Part shown: piece by piece, positions 17,288 to 28,043 of the stretch
How the letters are laid out: the number at the start of each line of letters is the position of its first letter
Numbering within the stretch: position 1 is the stretch's first letter
Source: Verrucomicrobiota bacterium
GTDB taxonomy: Bacteria; Verrucomicrobiota; Verrucomicrobiia; Limisphaerales; JACQFS01
Reading direction: 5' to 3'
DNA length: 34,036 bases
Assembly: GCA_016199935.1 (NCBI GenBank)
Contig: JACQFS010000086.1
Location: 1 to 34,036, forward strand
Notes under the pieces: model-generated
The model's database searches: none
Seen by the model: the letters and a program-made list of their open reading frames with translations, nothing else
Told to the model about the DNA's origin: nothing
Position numbers and translations under genes: made by a program

Positions 17288-17311
17288 CACCCGAGGAGCT
17301 ACTTCCGATGC

Positions 17312-17392
17312 GGTAGCAGCCGACGTAAGCAGGCTCCAATTTCCGCCCCCGCAAGAATACTCAGTCAGAGCCTCCTCAAGTCGGCTGCTACC
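17312..17392. repeat. 25-bp inverted repeat between convergent genes
   Basis: The left arm (17312-17336) starts GGTAGCAGCCGAC and ends AGGCTC. The right arm (17368-17392) starts GAGCCT and ends GTCGGCTGCTACC. The arms match at both ends with a few central mismatches and enclose 31 bp. It lies between the ends of queG and the cytochrome c gene and may serve as terminator for both, or be a dispersed palindromic element. Confidence 0.8.
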
Positions 17393-17401
17393 TCACTGGG
17401 G

Positions 17402-18028
17402 TCACTTCACCGGCACCGCGAGCAGTTCGGGCGCGGTGTATGCGCTGGCCTTGTCGGCGGTCGCCTTGCGGATCGGGGCGACTTCCTCCGGCTTCACGCC
17501 GCCGGCCTTGTGCTCCCACTCGGGGTTGTTGCGGATGAAAGTGATCACGGCGGCGATCTGCTTGTCGTTGAGCGCGTCCTTCCACGGCACCATCGCAAGG
17601 TTGAATTCCTGTCCTTTGACGGTAATGGGGCCCTGCGCGCCGTTGAGCACGATGCGGATGATGCGGTTCGCGCCCTCGGCCAGCACCCACTCGGAGCCGA
17701 CGAGCGGCGGCGCGATGCCGGGCGCGCCGAGGCCGCTGGGCTGATGGCACGGCGCGCAGAAGGTGGTGTAAACGTTTTTGCCTTCCTTGAAGAGCGGGTC
17801 CTCGTCTTTCGGCGGATTCGCGATGGCGATCTGCGCCGTGCTCTTCCACGGACCGTGGATTTTTCCGTCGAAGCCCGCGCCGTGTTCGTCCACGAAGAGG
17901 CAACCGCGATAGCCGAGCGCGCAAATAAGCACCACGGCCCACGGCACCCAGCGCGAGAGCGAACCCGGCTCGTCCGGCGTATCGGTGCCGAGCGGAAAAT
18001 CGGGGAGGTTGGTCTCGTCGGCGTTCAT
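17402..18028 (-). CDS. membrane-anchored monohaem cytochrome c, CcoP-like
   Basis: Predicted electron carrier facing the periplasm. One membrane helix at about 27-45, then a single haem c site C91-A-P-C-H95, with the probable distal ligand M146 (NLAMVPW). The fold resembles one domain of cbb3 subunit CcoP, which normally has two haems; here there is one. The start ATGA-overlaps the stop of the CcoO-like gene, and it is the last gene of the ACIII operon. By position it should exchange electrons with the CcoO-like cytochrome. The downstream acceptor is not known. Confidence 0.85.
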   Translation of the reverse strand: MNADETNLPDFPLGTDTPDEPGSLSRWVPWAVVLICALGYRGCLFVDEHGAGFDGKIHGPWKSTAQIAIANPPKDEDPLFKEGKNVYTTFCAPCHQPSGLGAPGIAPPLVGSEWVLAEGANRIIRIVLNGAQGPITVKGQEFNLAMVPWKDALNDKQIAAVITFIRNNPEWEHKAGGVKPEEVAPIRKATADKASAYTAPELLAVPVK

Positions 18029-18918
18029 TTCGCGGGAGTGTTGGTGGCGGCGGGCGCATTAGTGGCCGCCGGCTTCACGGAGGCGACGCGCGGCAGCGGC
18101 GCGTTCGGCAGCGGCACGTCCTGGCGCAGGCTGAACAGGTAGGCCACGAGCGCCTCGGCGTCGTGCTTCGGAACTTTGCCCTCGGCGCGCTGATCAAAAA
18201 GGAAACGGTAGGCCGGCATCGTGGAGCCGGGCGCAACGGCACGCGGCTCGGCCAGATGCCTGAGCTGCCACGCGCGGAATTCGGCGAACGTGTTGGTCGA
18301 GGTGAACTTCCACGGCGCGGAATATTTCTCCGGCGCGCGCACGCCGACGTTCGCGAGGTCGGGACCGACGCGCGCCGAGCCGGCGAGCACCGGCTGATCG
18401 AAAAGATAATCGGACGCGGTGGACATGCGCACGCCCCAGCCACGGCCGAGATCGGCGCCGAGATTCTTGAACGTGATCTCGGCCTTCGCCTTGTCGTCGG
18501 CGTCCTTCACGGTCCTGACCAGAAATTCGGCGTGGCTCAGTTCCACGTCCGCGCCGAGCGTGAGCGGAAGTTTCGCGAGCTGCGCGTTCGCTCCGGCGAC
18601 GTCCTGCGCGAGGCCGAGCTTCACGAGCGCGGCGGCCAGCTTCGCGGGCGTCTCGCCGGGCGCGGTGAGCTTCGCGCCGAACTCCAGCCCTTCCTGCCGC
18701 ACCTGCTGGCTGTGGCAGTGCTGACAGCCGAGCGCGCGATAAACCTCCGCGCCCTGTTGCGCGAGGCCGTTGCGCGCGGCGGGATAGACGACATTGAGGT
18801 CCTCAATCTTCTGCGGCTGCTCGCCGCCAAACTGGAGCTGCGGCCCGAGCACGAGCCCGAGCCACGAGAGCGCGAGGCTCGCGAACGCACCGAGAAAAAT
18901 GAACGGCCCCTTGTTCAC
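18025..18918 (-). CDS. monohaem cytochrome c, cbb3 subunit II (CcoO)-like
   Basis: An N-terminal membrane helix (about 5-25) anchors a periplasmic cytochrome. The haem site GCQHCHSQQVR (C65, C68, H69) is typical of CcoO, and STMPAYRFLF supplies the distal Met. The Pro/Ala-rich tail (ATNAPAATNTPAK) is unlike CcoO. The GTG at 18918 was chosen because GGAGG lies about 8 bp upstream and because it overlaps the CcoN-like stop (GTGA); the frame also extends upstream to 18990. CcoO normally feeds electrons to CcoN. Since the CcoN-like partner here lacks most cofactor ligands, the pair may have been recruited to another electron path. Confidence 0.85.
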   Translation of the reverse strand: MNKGPFIFLGAFASLALSWLGLVLGPQLQFGGEQPQKIEDLNVVYPAARNGLAQQGAEVYRALGCQHCHSQQVRQEGLEFGAKLTAPGETPAKLAAALVKLGLAQDVAGANAQLAKLPLTLGADVELSHAEFLVRTVKDADDKAKAEITFKNLGADLGRGWGVRMSTASDYLFDQPVLAGSARVGPDLANVGVRAPEKYSAPWKFTSTNTFAEFRAWQLRHLAEPRAVAPGSTMPAYRFLFDQRAEGKVPKHDAEALVAYLFSLRQDVPLPNAPLPRVASVKPAATNAPAATNTPAK

Positions 18919-20402
18919 GCGGCACCCTCCGTGGTTGAAGCGGGCGTCGCACCGCAGCACGAGCCGCAGCATTCGCGGCACACCGCGCACACAAGCAAAC
19001 CAAAGTGGAGCGCGAAGAGCGCGACGCCCGCGAGCGTGAGCAGCGCGCCGAGCGAGGCGAGCACGAGGAAAAGCTGGCCGCCCTTCACGGCGTCGAGGAA
19101 CGGCGCGGCGTGCCGGAGCGCGCGGCCCTGCTGGAGGCCGGCGACCACGAGCGCGAGCGAGGTGAGCGCAACGCCCATCGCGAGCGCCCCGAACTGCGGC
19201 CGGATGAGTTGCGGCTTGGGCCAGTCCATTTCAAACAGGTCAGGCAGCGCGAGGGTGAGGCCGCCGAGCAGCGACATCATCACGAAGCCGCCGAGCAGCA
19301 GCGCGCCCACACCGGCGGAGTAGTGCGTGAGCGCGACGAATTTCGCGACGTAAGGCACCGCGCCGAAAATGTGGAGGCCGTTGCCGAGGATGAACGCGAG
19401 CGCGCCGAACGCGAGGAACGGCACCGCGGGCGAGGCATCCTCGCAAGCCACTTCGCTTTTCAACATCAGTTCCAGATTCACGGCCACGGCGAGGACGGGC
19501 AGCGCGAAGGCGACGGTGCAGGCGTTGCTGAGGCTCACGAGCCACGACGGCACGGGCGCGGTCTGCGCGAGACCGGTCCACGCGCCGAACAGCACGAGCG
19601 TCCAAAAGGCGAACGCCGCGAGGCCGCGGTCGCGCACCGGCCGGCCAAGCGCGGCGGGGAGCAGCGCGTAGATGACCGCGAGCGCGAGCGGCGTGAGCCA
19701 GAGGTTGAGCAGGCCCGCGCGGAACCACGCGCCGGTCGTGATCTGCACGACGCCGCGCACGGGCTCGCAGACGAGCAGCGCGTTGCCGGCGACCCAGAGC
19801 CACGGGAAAAAGAAGAGCGCCGCGAGCAGATACCATTGCGCGACGGAAAGTCCGGGCACTTGCCGCTTGCGGAAGGTGATGAGCGCCGGCATCGCGATGA
19901 GGAAATAGCCGAGCATCATCAGGCCGGACGCGCCGTGCGGAAACTCCAGCCATTCCTGCCCGGAGCCGCCGCTGACGAGCACCTTGCTCACGCCGTAGGT
20001 CACGCCGAGATTCCAGAGCGCCGCGCCAGTGAGCGCGGGGAACCAGCCGCAGAGCGTGACCTTGCCGAGCCGGCAGATGAGCCAGAGCACGAGGCCGAGG
20101 CCGGCCTGCGACGCGAAGCCGAAGATGAACGCGGACGCCGCCGCGGGTTTCACGTGGCCGTAAGTGAACCACGGGCAGGCCCCGAGAAAATCCGGCGCGT
20201 GCAGTTTCACCGACGCGATGAGCGAGAGCAGCGAGGCCGCGACGAGCCAGAGGATTCCCGAACCCATCAGCACCAGGATCGGCCCGCGCGCGACGCAGCC
20301 GCCGCATCCGCCGCCGGCATCCGAAGCCGCCGGCTCCGTCCCGTTCCCCGTCGCGGAGGAAAAGGCGGCTGGCGGAATGGTGGGATTGAGCGGGGCGACC
20401 AT
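18915..20402 (-). CDS. CcoN-like membrane protein lacking most haem/copper ligands
   Basis: A 495-aa polytopic protein (about 12 helices) that aligns by eye with cbb3 oxidase subunit I: YGHVKPAAASAFIFGF matches the CcoN FGRLRPVHTNAVIFAFG block, WFRAGLLNLWLT matches WYGHNAVGFFLT, and LTHYSAGVG matches the GHVHAGALG block. The His of the first two blocks is replaced (A88 and A229). The HH of GPHHLHY is gone (GAWTGLAQT). Of the final His pair only H360 remains, with S362 in place of the second. It therefore probably cannot bind the haem b / haem b3-Cu centre. Unusual Cys clusters occur at both ends (C33, C36; C472, C475, C478, C479, C482, C483). It is coupled by GTGA to the CcoO-like gene and lies 21 bp after the small membrane-protein gene. 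Confidence 0.8.
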   Translation of the reverse strand: MVAPLNPTIPPAAFSSATGNGTEPAASDAGGGCGGCVARGPILVLMGSGILWLVAASLLSLIASVKLHAPDFLGACPWFTYGHVKPAAASAFIFGFASQAGLGLVLWLICRLGKVTLCGWFPALTGAALWNLGVTYGVSKVLVSGGSGQEWLEFPHGASGLMMLGYFLIAMPALITFRKRQVPGLSVAQWYLLAALFFFPWLWVAGNALLVCEPVRGVVQITTGAWFRAGLLNLWLTPLALAVIYALLPAALGRPVRDRGLAAFAFWTLVLFGAWTGLAQTAPVPSWLVSLSNACTVAFALPVLAVAVNLELMLKSEVACEDASPAVPFLAFGALAFILGNGLHIFGAVPYVAKFVALTHYSAGVGALLLGGFVMMSLLGGLTLALPDLFEMDWPKPQLIRPQFGALAMGVALTSLALVVAGLQQGRALRHAAPFLDAVKGGQLFLVLASLGALLTLAGVALFALHFGLLVCAVCRECCGSCCGATPASTTEGAA

Positions 20403-20423
20403 GAACTCAAACGCAACGCCGAA

Positions 20424-20798
20424 TCACTCGAACGCGCTCGGCTTCTCCGGCACCTTCGGGGCGGCGGCGGTGGCCTTGGCGAGCCGGGCCTGCAGATCCT
20501 TTCGCGCGGCCTCGGGGTTCTTCAGGTTCTGGAGCGTGAGTTCCTTCGCGCGCTCGATGGGCAGGCGCACGATCTGGCGCGGTTCGTCCTGCCAGCCGTA
20601 GCTCGTGAGCGCCTTCGTCTCCTCGGCGGTCAATTCGGCACGCGCCTTCATGCGCTCGGCCGCGCGGTCGGCGCCCAACGGAGCGGGCGTCGTGTATTTT
20701 TTCATCAACGACACGAGCGCGGCCATGATGAGCAGCGCGCCGAGCGCGGCGATGACGTAGGCGGCGAGGCCGGATTTTTCTTTGCAGGTCGTGCTCAT
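20424..20798 (-). CDS. small single-helix membrane protein of the respiratory operon
   Basis: 124 aa, with one membrane helix (about 11-33) and a charged C-terminal domain. The segment YGWQDEPRQIVRLPIERAKEL (about 67-87, shown here as the diagnostic block) resembles a motif I associate with small proteins encoded near cytochrome oxidase and ACIII genes in several phyla; this association is from memory and unverified. It starts 29 bp after the actF stop and ends 21 bp before the CcoN-like start. It may be an accessory subunit comparable in position to ActG, but sequence alone does not prove that. Confidence 0.7.
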   Translation of the reverse strand: MSTTCKEKSGLAAYVIAALGALLIMAALVSLMKKYTTPAPLGADRAAERMKARAELTAEETKALTSYGWQDEPRQIVRLPIERAKELTLQNLKNPEAARKDLQARLAKATAAAPKVPEKPSAFE

Positions 20799-20827
20799 GC
20801 GCGTGACGAGTAATGAGTAATCCGTGA

Positions 20828-22048
20828 TCAGTGCGAGGCGGGCGGCACATACACGCCCATCGTCTCCGCCACGCGCGGGTCGCGCTGCGGGAACGGCGGG
20901 TGCGCGTTAAAATATTTTATGAACGCCGTCGCCAGCGCACCGCCGATGAACAGCAGGCTCGCCGCGTCGAACAGCCCGAAGTGGAAGCCGTCCGGATACA
21001 GCACGGGCTGCACGTTGTAGGCCATGTCGGCGTAATGGCAGAGCCACGTCCACGCGCAGAGCGGGATCATCAGCGGCAGGCAGTGCTTGGCGTCAATGCG
21101 CAGCAGCGAGAGGAACGGAACGACGAAGTGCCCGAACACGATGAGCATGCCGATGTCCCACCACGTCCCCTGCTCGCGCAGGTAATACCAGAAGGTCTCC
21201 TCCGGCATCGCGGCGTTCCAGATCAGGAAATACTGCGAGAAGTGGATGTAGGCGTAGAACACCGTGAACGCAAACAGCAGCGTGGCGATGTCCTTGAAGG
21301 TCCGCTTCGTCGCGATCCCCGCCAGCGGGCCGCTGCGCTGGAGATAAAGCGTGATGAGGTAAAGTGTGCCGAGCGTCGCCCACACGGAGCCGGCGAAATA
21401 ATACACGCCATACATCGTGGAGAAGAACTGGTGCTGCAGCGCCTTCATCCAGAAAATCGCGGCCAGCGTGAGCGAGAAGGCGAAGATGAAGATGCCGCTC
21501 GCGGCCCACTTGCGGTTCGACTGCGTGTGCTTCGCCGCGCCGTCCCGGTCCTGCGCGAGCGAGTTCGCGCGGAGCTTGAACGACCAGAGCGTCCACAGCG
21601 CGAAGATGATGACCGAGGTGAGGTAGAACGCGGGAACGGTGAACAGCGGCAGCTTCGCGGCGAGCGCGGGGTCGCTGTGCGGATCGTGGCTCATCCACGC
21701 GTAGAGCGTCTTCGCCTTGAGGCCGATGGGAATCCAGAGCACGGCCATCACCGGCAGCAGACACGCGAGATGCTCGGTGAGCCGGCGCGTGGCGACGGAC
21801 CATTGCGCATCGAAGAGATGGTGCAGCAGCGTGAGAAAAAATCCGCCCAGGCACAGGCTCAGGAAGAACATGTAGGCGGTGAGATACGAGAAGGCGAAGG
21901 CCTTGCCGGCGGCCGCGTCGGGATTGAACAGGCCGGCGAGCACGCCGATCGCGCCGAGCACGAGGGCGGCGAGCGGAAGTTTCTTCGCCCAGCCCGGTGT
22001 GACGAGCGGCGCGGCGGCGGAACCGGCGGTGGCGGCAGTGGCACCCAT
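20828..22048 (-). CDS. actF: alternative complex III subunit ActF (membrane quinol-oxidoreductase subunit)
   Basis: Integral membrane subunit of alternative complex III, 406 aa with about ten hydrophobic helices. Examples of conserved-looking polar residues in helices are HHLFDAQWS and HFSQYFLIWNAAMPEETFWYY. ActF and ActC are the two large membrane subunits; ActC-type subunits are thought to hold the quinol site. The start at 22048 follows the actE stop by one base; the longer frame to 22183 overlaps actE and is rejected. The C-terminal tail ends GVYVPPASH. Confidence 0.9.
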   Translation of the reverse strand: MGATAATAGSAAAPLVTPGWAKKLPLAALVLGAIGVLAGLFNPDAAAGKAFAFSYLTAYMFFLSLCLGGFFLTLLHHLFDAQWSVATRRLTEHLACLLPVMAVLWIPIGLKAKTLYAWMSHDPHSDPALAAKLPLFTVPAFYLTSVIIFALWTLWSFKLRANSLAQDRDGAAKHTQSNRKWAASGIFIFAFSLTLAAIFWMKALQHQFFSTMYGVYYFAGSVWATLGTLYLITLYLQRSGPLAGIATKRTFKDIATLLFAFTVFYAYIHFSQYFLIWNAAMPEETFWYYLREQGTWWDIGMLIVFGHFVVPFLSLLRIDAKHCLPLMIPLCAWTWLCHYADMAYNVQPVLYPDGFHFGLFDAASLLFIGGALATAFIKYFNAHPPFPQRDPRVAETMGVYVPPASH

Positions 22049-22049
22049 A

Positions 22050-22670
22050 TTATTTCTTGAGCAAATCGGCTTTGTGTTCAGCGGGCACGTCGTCGGCCGT
22101 CCCGAGGCGCGCAAGTTGCAGCGCGCGGACGTAGGCGACGATGGCCCAGCGATCCTCGACGGGGACGTTCGCGGCGTAACCACTCATGAGTCCCTTGCCG
22201 TAGGAGATGACTCCGAAAATTTCGCCATCCACGAGGCCGACGATGCGCGGGTCGTGCAGCGTGGCGACGATGGGCATCGCGCCGATCTTCTTGGTGATGC
22301 CGTTGCCGTCGCCGGTTTTGCCGTGGCACGGGGAGCAGTTGATGTTGAACCGCTCCTGACCGCGCTCGATGAGCGCGGGCGTGACGGCGACGGGGATGGT
22401 GTCCACGTAGTTCGTCGTGCCGGGCTTGCGGCCGGTGTTCTCCGGCACGTCGGCGAAGCGCTGGCCGCGGGCGATGGTGCCCTCGACGGGCAACCGCGAA
22501 CTGCGGCCGTCGGGCGAGAGGTTCGCCGAAGTCTGCGGGCGCAGCTTGTATTGGCGATCCATGTCGTCCCACATTTCGATGGGCGGCTTGCGGGACATGT
22601 CGCCGCGTTTGCCCGCGACGATCATCACGGAAGCGACGGCGAGGCCGAGGATGAGGAGAATGTAGCGCAT
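22050..22670 (-). CDS. actE: alternative complex III subunit ActE, monohaem cytochrome c
   Basis: 206-aa cytochrome c subunit of ACIII. It has an N-terminal membrane segment (about 3-20, YILLILGLAVASVMIV), a region starting PPIEMWDDMDRQYK that is typical of the family, and one haem site CSPCHGKTGDGNG (about 120-132). The distal Met is likely in GLMSGYA. ActE in some organisms is a lipoprotein; no lipobox cysteine is present here, so anchoring is by the helix. GGAGG sits just before the ATG, which overlaps the actD stop by one base (TGATG). Confidence 0.92.
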   Translation of the reverse strand: MRYILLILGLAVASVMIVAGKRGDMSRKPPIEMWDDMDRQYKLRPQTSANLSPDGRSSRLPVEGTIARGQRFADVPENTGRKPGTTNYVDTIPVAVTPALIERGQERFNINCSPCHGKTGDGNGITKKIGAMPIVATLHDPRIVGLVDGEIFGVISYGKGLMSGYAANVPVEDRWAIVAYVRALQLARLGTADDVPAEHKADLLKK

Positions 22671-23217
22671 CAGTCCTCCACTATTTCGATGTGCCGGCTG
22701 CCGGCGGCTTCGAGCAGCTTGCGGGTTTCGGTGGGAGAATATTTCGCGTCCGCCGTCTCGACGACGATGACGAACTTGTCGTGCGTCGCGCCGGCGAAGC
22801 GGCGGTTCTTCAGCAGCGGGTGATACAGCCGCGGCAGGCGGTTCAGGAACAGCATCCCGAACAGCGAGCCGAACGCCGAGAGCAGAATCGTCAGTTCGTA
22901 GCACACGGGGAACGGGAACAACGGGCTGAACAACGGCTTGCCGCCGACGACGATGCGGTAGTCGAAGCCGTTCATATACCAGATCATCAGCATGCCACTG
23001 GTGAAACCGGTGATGCCGCCGAGGAAGGTGAAGTAGCCCACCTTCGAGTCCTTGAGGCCCATCGCGTCGTCCATGCCGTGGACGGGGAACGGCGTATGCA
23101 CGTCCCAGCGGCGGAAGCCGGCGTCGCGGATTTTTTCCGCGGCGTGCATCGCAGCGGCCGGGTTGTCGAACTCGGCGAGCAGGGCGAAGGGCGTGGGATT
23201 GGAAACGGGAGCGCTCA

Positions 23218-23218
<1 letters not shown>
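22670..23218 (-). CDS. actD: alternative complex III subunit ActD
   Basis: 182 aa, matching the DUF3341/ActD family: a cytoplasmic N-terminus with FALLAEFDNPAAAMHAAEKIRDAGFRRWD split by a conserved TPFPVHGMDDAMGL segment (about 42-55), then two membrane helices (about 60-82 and 100-128), and a C-terminal alpha/beta part (DKFVIVVET). ActD is a structural membrane subunit of ACIII without cofactors. The start ATGA-overlaps the actC stop and has an AAAGGAGGAG ribosome site. Confidence 0.92.
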
Positions 23219-24653
<1,435 letters not shown>

Positions 24654-24654
<1 letters not shown>

Positions 24655-27600
24655 CAGTGCGCTCCTTTCTTCTCGCCGGCAGCGGCTTCGTGTTTCTCAC
24701 CATGGGATTCAGTCCCGCCATGCGCGCCGTGATGTTCGGCGAACGGGTCGGCGTGATATTTATCCGAATACTCGGTGACCGAGAGCGGCGACTCCGCGAA
24801 GTCCGGCATCGCCTTGTTCGGATTGCGGATGCGCGCGAGGTAGGTCAGGCGCGGCTTGGTGTCGAGGAAGCCGAGCACGGAATAATTGCGGTCGTTGCGC
24901 TTCTGCGCGACCACGCGGGATTTCTCTTCGAGCAGATTGCCGAACTCGATGGCCTCCGCCGGACACGCCTGCTGGCACGCGGTCTGGAGTCCGTCGGCGT
25001 CGGTGATCTGCACGTCGCCGCTCGCGCCGGCCTTGTTCTTCTTCGCGATCTTCGTCTGCTCAATGCGCTGCACGCAGAACGTGCATTTCTCCATCACGCC
25101 GCGCATGCGCACCGTCACGTCCGGATTCTTCGCGAGCTTCATCAGGTCGTATTCGAGCTGATCGCGCTGCGCGAGCACGCCGTTGTAGAGGCGGTTCGGT
25201 CCGACCCACCAGAAGCCCGTGGGCTTGACCACAGCGCCCTCGTTCGGACGCTTGTTGTAGTCGAAGAAATTGAAGCGACGGACCTTATACGGACAATTGT
25301 TCGAGCAATACCGCGTGCCGACGCAGCGGTTGTAGGCCATGATGTTCAGGCCTTCCTCGTCGTGAACGGTGGCGTTCACGGGACAGACACTCTCGCACGG
25401 GGCCGACTCGCAATGCTGGCAGAGCATCGGCTGGTTCGCGACCTGCGGGTTCTCCGCGGCGCCGGTGAAGTAGCGATCAATGCGCATCCACAACATCTCG
25501 CGGCCCTTGTCCACCTGGTCGCGGCCGACGATGGGAATGTTGTTCTCGCTCTGGCACGCGATGACGCACGCGTTGCAGCCGACGCACGAACTGAGGTCAA
25601 TGACCATGCCCCACTGGTTGATCGTGCTCGCCGTCTCCGGGTTCGCGCGATACGGATGCGTGTAAATCTGCCCCTTGAGCGTGTTGCCCATCACGTCCTT
25701 CTGCGCGCTGTCGGGGATGAATGACGCGTGCGATTCGAGATCGAAGTTCACCGCGAACTTCGTATGCGCGCGATACTGCTCCACGTTCGCCTCGCGCACG
25801 ATCGGGCGTCCATCCATCGCGCCGTGCTCCTGCGTCGAGGCGACGCGTGAGTAACGGCCCGTCGCCGTGAGCTTCGCGCCCGCGCCGATGTAGGCGGCGG
25901 ACGAAGTGCGGAGCGCGTAGGCGTTGTAGCCGGACTCGGTGCCGACGCGGCCGGTCTTGTTGCGGCCGTAACCAAGTTCGAGCGCGAGGACATTGTCCGC
26001 CATGCCGGGCTGAATCCACGCGGGGCCGGTGATCTTGCGACCGTTCAACTCCACCTCGACCACGTCGTATTTCTCGAACGGCACGCCCGCGTCGTTGCTC
26101 TTGAACTGCTGGTTCTCGAGGTCCTTGTCCTTGTTCTCGCGGAGCTGCGCGCAACGCAACCCGAGGTCGCGCGCGGTCTTCGCGCTGAGCATGACGACGT
26201 TCTCCCACGTCGCCTTCGTCATCGGGTCGGGCAGTTCCTGGAGCCAGCCGTTGTTGTTGTAACGGCCGTCATCGAGGCTGTAGCTGCGGTGGAAAACCAC
26301 TTCGAGCGCGATGCTGGACGGGGCTTTCGGCAGATCGGAAATTTTCCCGAGCTCGCTCGTGACCGCGCCGGCGTCGAGCGTCGCGCCCACCGCGGCGGGC
26401 GCGCTGTTCGCGACGAAACCTTCGTGGAGGAATTGCTTCCACGCCTCTTCGAGGTTCGCGGGCTTGGCGATTTCGCCAAACGTCGCGCGCACGAGGTCGT
26501 GCGGCTTGACGGTGTCGAGGCCGGCGAGGCGCGCGAGGACTTCGAGTTCGCTGAAGCCGCCGAAGAGCGGCTCGATGAGCGGCTGGACGGACGAGTAGGT
26601 GCCGTCGGCCGTGCGTGCGTCGCCCCACGATTCGAGGTAGTGCGCGGCGGGAATGAAATGATTCGCGCCAACCGCCGACTCATCGTCGTAGTAGCCGAAC
26701 CGGATTACCGTCACCGCCTTCTTCACCGCGTCGGCAAACTTCAAATCCGTCGGCGCGTTGTAAACCGGATTGCCGCCCAGCGAAACCAGCGTGCCGACCT
26801 CGTTCGCATTGAGCGCCTCGACGAGCTTCGCCAAAGGCTCCTCCGTGAGCGCGGGAACGGGCCGCAGCACGACGGCGTTGCCGACCGCGCCGAGCGCGCT
26901 GTTGAGCGCGTGCGCGATCAGATGCACCGCGAGCGGCTGGCCGATGCCGGCCACGACCACGGACGCACCCTTGTGCTCCGCGAGATCCTTCGCGCACTCG
27001 GTCACCCACTTCTTCGCGGTGTCGTCGAGCTTCGTCTGGTCGGAAATTTTTTCACACGCGCTGGCGAGATTGCCGGCGCCGGTGGCGCGCAACACTTCCG
27101 ACGCGAGCGCCGCCGCCAACGGCAGCACCTGGCTCGCCGCCGCACGCAGCCGATGGTCCGCGTTCGCGCCGGTCACGGTCATCATCGCCTCGATGACGTA
27201 GAGGCGGTTCAACTCATCCGCCGCCACCTTCTGCTTGCGCCCGCGCGCGAAGCCGCGGATCGAGCGGTAGGAATCTTCCTCGGAGCCGAGCACGTCCGCG
27301 TCGAGCGACAGGATGCGCTTGGCCTTCTCCAGATTGTAAACGGGCGTGACGCTCTTGCCGAACGCCAGTGTCGTCGCCTGCTGGTTCACCGCGAAATCCA
27401 CCGGCTCATGCACGAACACGCGCGCCTTCGGATACTTCGCCTTCAGCAGACCCAGCACGCGCTCGCGCGACGGCGAACTGCTGCGCTCGACGAGCAGCGC
27501 CAGGCCCGCGCCGCCGTTCGCCGCGAACTTCTTCGCCACTTCACCAAGCTGGTCGGCGATCTTCACCGCGGCGGCCGGACTCGGCAGCATCGCGCGGTCG

Positions 27601-28043
27601 GGATCGTAGAGATCGAGGATGGACGCCTGCGTAAAATGATCCGTGCCCGCGCTCGCGGGATGCTCGGGGTTCGCCTCGACCTTTGTGGGCCGGCCATCGG
27701 TGGACTTCACCAGCAGCGGCACCGCGGTGCCGCGCGTCGGGCGCGCGGTCGCGTAATATTTCGGCACGCCGTGGATGTAGTTCTCCGGCATCTTGGAGAA
27801 CGGCAGAATATTTTCCTCCGGCCGACGGCAGCCCGTCAGACCGATGCCGCCCAGCAGGAACGAGGCGGACATGATCTTGACGAAATGGCGGCGGCTCGGG
27901 GCGTCGGTCCACTCGCTCGCGCCCGCGGGAAACTCGCGCTCCAGCCACGCGTGGAACTCCGGCGTGTCAGCCAGTTGATCGAGGCTGCGCCAGTATTTCG
28001 GCCCGACTTCCGGCTCGGGGCATGGCGGGGGGATCGTTTTCAT
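24654..28043 (-). CDS. actB: alternative complex III subunit ActB (molybdopterin-like + ferredoxin fusion)
   Basis: 1129-aa fusion characteristic of ACIII. Residues 1 to about 780 are a molybdopterin-oxidoreductase-like domain, which in known complexes carries no molybdenum. Residues of about 800-1060 are ferredoxin-like with four cysteine groups: [37 protein letters not shown] and CTFCV...CQQACP, consistent with three [4Fe-4S] and one [3Fe-4S] cluster. A twin-Arg export region is seen near the N-terminus ([17 protein letters not shown] at 50-66), ending GLTGC72, so a lipobox-like cysteine is possible. The N-terminal [15 protein letters not shown] segment is typical. ActB relays electrons from the quinol site to haem subunits ActA/ActE. 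It overlaps actA and actC by 4 and 1 bases. Confidence 0.96.

Noticed and set aside
19005-20813. 602-aa open frame on the plus strand
   Set aside because: Antisense of the CcoN-like gene; extremely Arg/Glu-rich with no motif.
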